64,000 bases of DNA from contig JAIPDI010000008.1 of assembly GCA_021737785.1 (NCBI GenBank), positions 1 to 64,000 on the forward strand, in the 5' to 3' direction. Origin of the DNA: Deltaproteobacteria bacterium. Its GTDB lineage: Bacteria; Desulfobacterota; DSM-4660; Desulfatiglandales; Desulfatiglandaceae. The translations under genes were made by a program, and so were the position numbers. This document shows positions 61,377 through 64,000 of this stretch, piece by piece (the first letter of the stretch is position 1; each line of letters begins with the position of its first letter). Under the pieces are notes generated by a model. The model saw only the letters and a program-made list of their open reading frames with translations, ran no database searches and was not told the DNA's origin.

Positions 61377-61849
61377 AGCTGGATCGTTTGACCGTATACC
61401 TGGCATCTACAGGGAAAGGGGCGTTTCGGGTCGGACTGGGGCTGAACCGGACCAGCCGTTCCGTGCTGTTTTTCAGGCGTCTGTTTCCGACCGCGCGTCT
61501 CACAGAGGACCACCGTCTGAATCGCCCTCTTGCCGAGGCCGTGGAGGCTGCCTTTCGAAATACCCCCACTGAAACCCCCCTCGCCATGGATGTCTCGTTC
61601 ACTCCGTTTCAACGGGCGGTATTGGAGGCGGTGGCCGCCATCCCCTTTGGCCGGACACGGACATATGGAGCGGTGGCCTCAATAATAGGAAAGCCCCTGG
61701 CCGCCAGGGCCGTGGGTCAGGTCATGGGGAGAAATCCCATCCCTCTGATCTATCCGTGACATAGGGTAGTGGCTGCCGGGGGGCCCGGCGGTTTTGGAAG
61801 CGGGCTGGAGGTGAAACAATATCTGTTGGACTACGAAGCCGACGAATAG
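61334..61849 (+). CDS. ogt: Methylated-DNA-protein methyltransferase with UGA at the active-site Cys (candidate selenoprotein)
   Basis: A 171-residue MGMT/Ogt if the TGA at 61757-61759 (residue 142) is decoded. Upstream of it: FTPFQRAVLEAVAAIPFGRTRTYGAVA, the Arg-finger helix AARAVGQVMGRNPIPLIYP; after it, in the same frame, HRVVAAGGPGGFGSGLEVKQ and LLDYEADE, the normal end. The conserved active site is PCHR; here it reads P-UGA-H-R, so the UGA replaces exactly the catalytic Cys. That is what a selenocysteine form would look like, and a SECIS-like hairpin follows. Normal role: transfer of the alkyl group from O6-alkylguanine to the active-site residue. AAAGGAG precedes the ATG. Confidence 0.88.
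61757..61791 (+). promoter_or_regulatory. UGA codon and candidate SECIS hairpin in the MGMT gene
   Basis: UGA at 61757-61759; an 8-bp stem (61773-61780 with 61784-61791, CTGCCGGG-GGG-CCCGGCGG, one G-U pair) with loop GGG (61781-61783) that starts 21 nt after the UGA. Distance, loop size and G-loop fit the bacterial SECIS pattern. It also encodes the conserved AAGGPGG stretch of MGMT. Confidence 0.75.
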
Positions 61850-61862
61850 ATGCCCATCCGCA

Positions 61863-62408
61863 CTATCGCTGCGGTTCCCCCAGTTTCTCTCGGAGGAGCT
61901 GATCCATGGCGATCTTGTACTCGGCAGACCCGGGCGTCAGCGTCTTTTTCTGGTCCAGCTGGGCAATAATGTCTTTCTCCACCTTTTCGAACTGATTACG
62001 GCTCTGGCTGATGATCCGGTCAATGGCATGGTAGATATCCTCATCCGTTCCGTAGATGTCGATCACGTCCGGGTCATTGATAAGGATCTCCATCAGATAT
62101 TGGGTCATATACAAAGAATAGGGATTCGGATGCGAGACGAGATTGCGGATGGGTGAAACAAAATATTTGAAATCAAATTCCGAGCTATTAAGGGCCATTT
62201 TCAGGCCTTTGAGGATCGAATCTGAAACAGCCGTGGCATTATCGGTTTCAATAATCTTTTCCTCTAACAGGGTCTGCCGCAGCTTGTTATGAATTTCAGG
62301 GAGTTTGAACCTGAAGAATCTTCCCTGCTGAAAGGCCCTCTGCTTCTCCTGCCTCTCAAGTTTATTAATCAATTTATCCTGAACTCTGCCCGAATCTCTT
62401 GTATACAT
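61863..62408 (-). CDS. Hypothetical 181-residue protein
   Basis: Not recognised. Starts MYTRDSGRVQDKLINKLERQ, charged and helical; the middle (HNKLRQTLLEEKIIETDNAT) and the end (FEKVEKDIIAQLDQKKTL) also look alpha-helical. No signal peptide or membrane span. The start at 62408 lies 16 nt after the FmdB gene; longer upstream frames run backwards into that gene. It follows the HEXXH and FmdB genes as the third of a small operon. Confidence 0.7.
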   Translation of the reverse strand: MYTRDSGRVQDKLINKLERQEKQRAFQQGRFFRFKLPEIHNKLRQTLLEEKIIETDNATAVSDSILKGLKMALNSSEFDFKYFVSPIRNLVSHPNPYSLYMTQYLMEILINDPDVIDIYGTDEDIYHAIDRIISQSRNQFEKVEKDIIAQLDQKKTLTPGSAEYKIAMDQLLREKLGEPQR

Positions 62409-62424
62409 GGAGAACCTTTTCGGC

Positions 62425-62733
62425 CTAATCCTTGGCTTTGGAAGGCGCCGGAGCTTCCTTCTTATTCTTGGTGTCTGTCGCCGATGCGGTCTCTGATTTT
62501 TTTTCTCCGTCAGAACTCTTTTCCGGGCTCTTGGCGCAGGTGGCCCCTGACTTGGAGGCATAATCAGTTACGTACCAGCCTGTCCCTTTCAGATGAAAGG
62601 TGCTTTGAGAAATAACTTTCTTGACTTTGTGAGAATGACACATCTCGCACTCGGTCAGCGGCGGATCTGAAAACTTCTGCAAGACTTCCATATGACGTCC
62701 GCATGCGTCACATTCATATTCGTAAATCGGCAT
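62425..62733 (-). CDS. FmdB-family zinc ribbon protein
   Basis: A 102-residue protein. Residues 1-45 are the FmdB/CxxC_CxxC regulatory-type ribbon: MPIYEYECDACGRHMEVLQK and CEMCHSHKVKKVI, four Cys for zinc. The C-terminal half is Lys/Glu/Ser-rich and disordered. Its ATG lies within the end of the upstream gene (20-nt overlap), so the two are translationally coupled. Function of the family is unknown; members are often near formamidase or unrelated genes. Confidence 0.9.
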   Translation of the reverse strand: MPIYEYECDACGRHMEVLQKFSDPPLTECEMCHSHKVKKVISQSTFHLKGTGWYVTDYASKSGATCAKSPEKSSDGEKKSETASATDTKNKKEAPAPSKAKD

Positions 62734-63331
62734 TCCTAGTTTCCTCCTTCATGTCACTCCTGATTTGACAGATCCTGTGGCCCTGGTAAGAATCCAGAAC
62801 ATAATCCAGGTGGGCCAGGGAAAATTTTTTCAATATGTCAAAGGTCAGCGAGTGCACGACCTCCTCTTCCTCGGCCCGCTCTCTATCCGTCACATCGAAT
62901 CTCTGAAAAAACTTACAGAATCTGACGATATGGACCAGTTCGTGGGTGAAGATATATACCAGAAACGGCAGAAGCGCCAGATCTCTATCCCTTCTCAGTG
63001 CCCTTAGGATGAGATGGTCTTGCAGGCAAATGAAATAAAAATCGCGTGTCTTGGTCCTGGGTTCAAAATCCTTCAATACCCTTATCCCCTTACTCAGCAC
63101 GGCAAGGGCAACGCTGCTGATCTCCCTTTGGTTCAAAGAGGAGAGGGTTTTTACATCATACCCATATCTCTTGGATTGCCCGATCGACGTCTTGAAGAAA
63201 TTTCCTGTTGCATCTTCTGCAATGTCGAGGGCATCGCTTACTGTAATAAGTTCATTCCGCCTGAAATGGGCCATCTTGAAAGGCTCATGGATTGCATATA
63301 AGTCACGCAGAAAATAAGCCCTACCCCGCAT
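62714..63331 (-). CDS. HEXXH-motif hypothetical protein
   Basis: A 205-residue soluble protein. The zincin-like motif HELVH in LPFLVYIFTHELVHIVRFCKF is followed by RAEEEEVVHSLTFDIL, which could give the third metal ligand (Glu or His). The N-terminal part (SDALDIAEDATGNFFKTSIG) matches no family I know. May be a zinc protease or a decayed one with structural role. It is coupled to the FmdB protein, another metal protein. The first frame codon lies near an upstream tRNA, transcribed in the same direction. Confidence 0.7.
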   Translation of the reverse strand: MRGRAYFLRDLYAIHEPFKMAHFRRNELITVSDALDIAEDATGNFFKTSIGQSKRYGYDVKTLSSLNQREISSVALAVLSKGIRVLKDFEPRTKTRDFYFICLQDHLILRALRRDRDLALLPFLVYIFTHELVHIVRFCKFFQRFDVTDRERAEEEEVVHSLTFDILKKFSLAHLDYVLDSYQGHRICQIRSDMKEETRNADLRI

Positions 63332-63358
63332 TTGTCAATATCTGATCGGGATTTTTAT

Positions 63359-63435
63359 TGGTGGCGGTGACTGGATTTGAACCAGTGACTCTACGGATAT
63401 GAGCCGTATGCTCTGACCAACTGAGCTACACCGCC
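63359..63435 (-). tRNA. tRNA-Met (CAU)
   Basis: A 77-nt cloverleaf on the minus strand, GGCGGTGTAGCTCAGTTGG at the 5' end and CACCGCCACCA at the 3' end (CCA encoded). Anticodon stem TACGG/CCGTA with loop CTCATAT, anticodon CAT; T arm CTGGTTCAAATCCAG. The first base pair is G-C, so not an initiator tRNA. Elongator Met is most likely; a tRNA-Ile with lysidine at C34 is the alternative. Confidence 0.93.
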
Positions 63436-63535
63436 TCTATATACCATAAACTTCTAATTTATCGAAATTTCATTTTTTGTCAATCAAATAATGACAGCGG
63501 GCTTATCTGGTGCTGGAAGGGAATTGAATGGGATA

Positions 63536-63575
63536 GGATCTGGGGATTGAGGCAATACCCTCAATCCCCAGATCC
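63536..63575 (-). terminator. Strong inverted repeat after etfA
   Basis: A perfect 17-bp stem (63536-63552 with 63559-63575, core GGGGATTGAGG/CCTCAATCCCC) around a 6-nt loop, 5 nt beyond the etfA stop. No T-run follows, but stem strength and place support termination. Confidence 0.65.
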
Positions 63576-63580
63576 TTACT

Positions 63581-64000
63581 TTACATGTACTTCTTGACCT
63601 CTTCCGTCAGGGCCGGAACCACATCAAAAAGGTCGCCGACCACCCCGTAATCGGCCTTCTGAAATATGGGGGCGTCCTCATCCTTATTAATGGCCACGAT
63701 TACCTTTGAGGTGCTCATGCCCGCCAAATGCTGAATCGCCCCGGATATGCCGCACGCCACATAAAGGTTCGGCGACACCACCTTTCCAGTCTGCCCCACC
63801 TGGTCTGCATGGGGCCGCCAGCCCGCGTCCACCGCCGACCGGGAAGCACCGACGCTGGCACCGATAATAGCGGCCAATGCCTCTAAAATAGTGTAATTTT
63901 CAGGTCCCTTCATGCCGCGGCCGCCTGAGACGATCTTGTCTGCCTCTGTCAGGTCCACCTTGCCGCTTTCATCCTTAACCACATCAACGACCTTTGTCTT
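63581..64000 (-). CDS. etfA: Electron transfer flavoprotein alpha subunit, C-terminal part (partial)
   Basis: The last 139 residues of EtfA; the gene runs off the window. The FAD-binding domain shows [62 protein letters not shown] and [16 protein letters not shown]. With EtfB it shuttles electrons between acyl-CoA dehydrogenases and membrane or cytoplasmic acceptors, consistent with the acyl-CoA metabolism encoded elsewhere in the window. Confidence 0.95.
   Translation of the reverse strand, partial: KTKVVDVVKDESGKVDLTEADKIVSGGRGMKGPENYTILEALAAIIGASVGASRSAVDAGWRPHADQVGQTGKVVSPNLYVACGISGAIQHLAGMSTSKVIVAINKDEDAPIFQKADYGVVGDLFDVVPALTEEVKKYM

Noticed and set aside
1-64000. CRISPR arrays and rRNA genes
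   Set aside because: No regularly spaced repeats with unique spacers and no rRNA sequence were seen.

Overview
The window looks like a chromosomal piece from an anaerobic Desulfobacterota (deltaproteobacterial) organism, a sulfate reducer or syntroph. The grounds are gene content, not a database match: two LIV-type ABC transporter operons with acyl-CoA synthetases, a B12-dependent acyl-CoA mutase, a TRAP-linked oxidation cluster, a multiheme cytochrome c, rubrerythrin, Etf, PAS/GAF sensor kinases, a sigma-54 activator, and two genes that only make sense if UGA is read as selenocysteine. Base composition judged by eye is a mosaic: about 3.9-16 kb and 31.7-42.6 kb are AT-richer, 21.5-30.8 kb and 43.8-62 kb are GC-richer. 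Layout: (1) 0.1-3.6 kb, minus strand: a secreted beta-helix lipoprotein and a CoA-transferase. (2) 4.0-15.9 kb, cluster A: split acyl-CoA mutase (large subunit plus B12 subunit), M24-type enzyme, LivF/H/M/K/G and an acyl-CoA synthetase, then a TetR regulator; a promoter overlapped by palindromes precedes the mutase. (3) 16.2-20.9 kb, minus strand: hybrid histidine kinase with a tiny upstream ORF, and a secreted beta-propeller-like protein, followed by an IS3-type remnant. (4) 21.5-30.8 kb, cluster B: a second LIV/acyl-CoA synthetase module, with a MaoC-like hydratase, a TetR regulator and a crotonase. (5) 31.1-43.3 kb: integrase pseudogene, GntR regulator, DctPQM TRAP transporter, MmgE/PrpD protein, FAD oxidase, Fe-S partner, cupin, zinc methyltransferase-like UroD homologue and HAD hydrolase, closed by an IS200-like element. 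(6) 43.8-51.9 kb: M48 protease, ECF transporter A and T proteins without an S protein, rubrerythrin, ferritin-like protein, FAD reductase, MutY and MsrA. (7) 52.0-57 kb: secreted rhodanese and an 11-heme cytochrome with an in-frame UGA, a sigma-54-like promoter facing a divergently encoded sigma-54 activator, and an MFS transporter. (8) 57.4-64 kb: a tandem-GAF histidine kinase, a radical SAM protein, an MGMT whose active-site Cys codon is UGA, a small metal-protein operon, a tRNA with CAU anticodon, and the 3' part of etfA. Clusters A and B appear to import carboxylic acids, activate them to CoA thioesters and rearrange or hydrate the acyl chain; the TRAP cluster appears to import and oxidise an unidentified hydroxy- or branched acid. 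The strongest discoveries are the two recoded-UGA genes, each with a SECIS-like hairpin at the right distance, and the acyl-CoA mutase with an altered substrate pocket.
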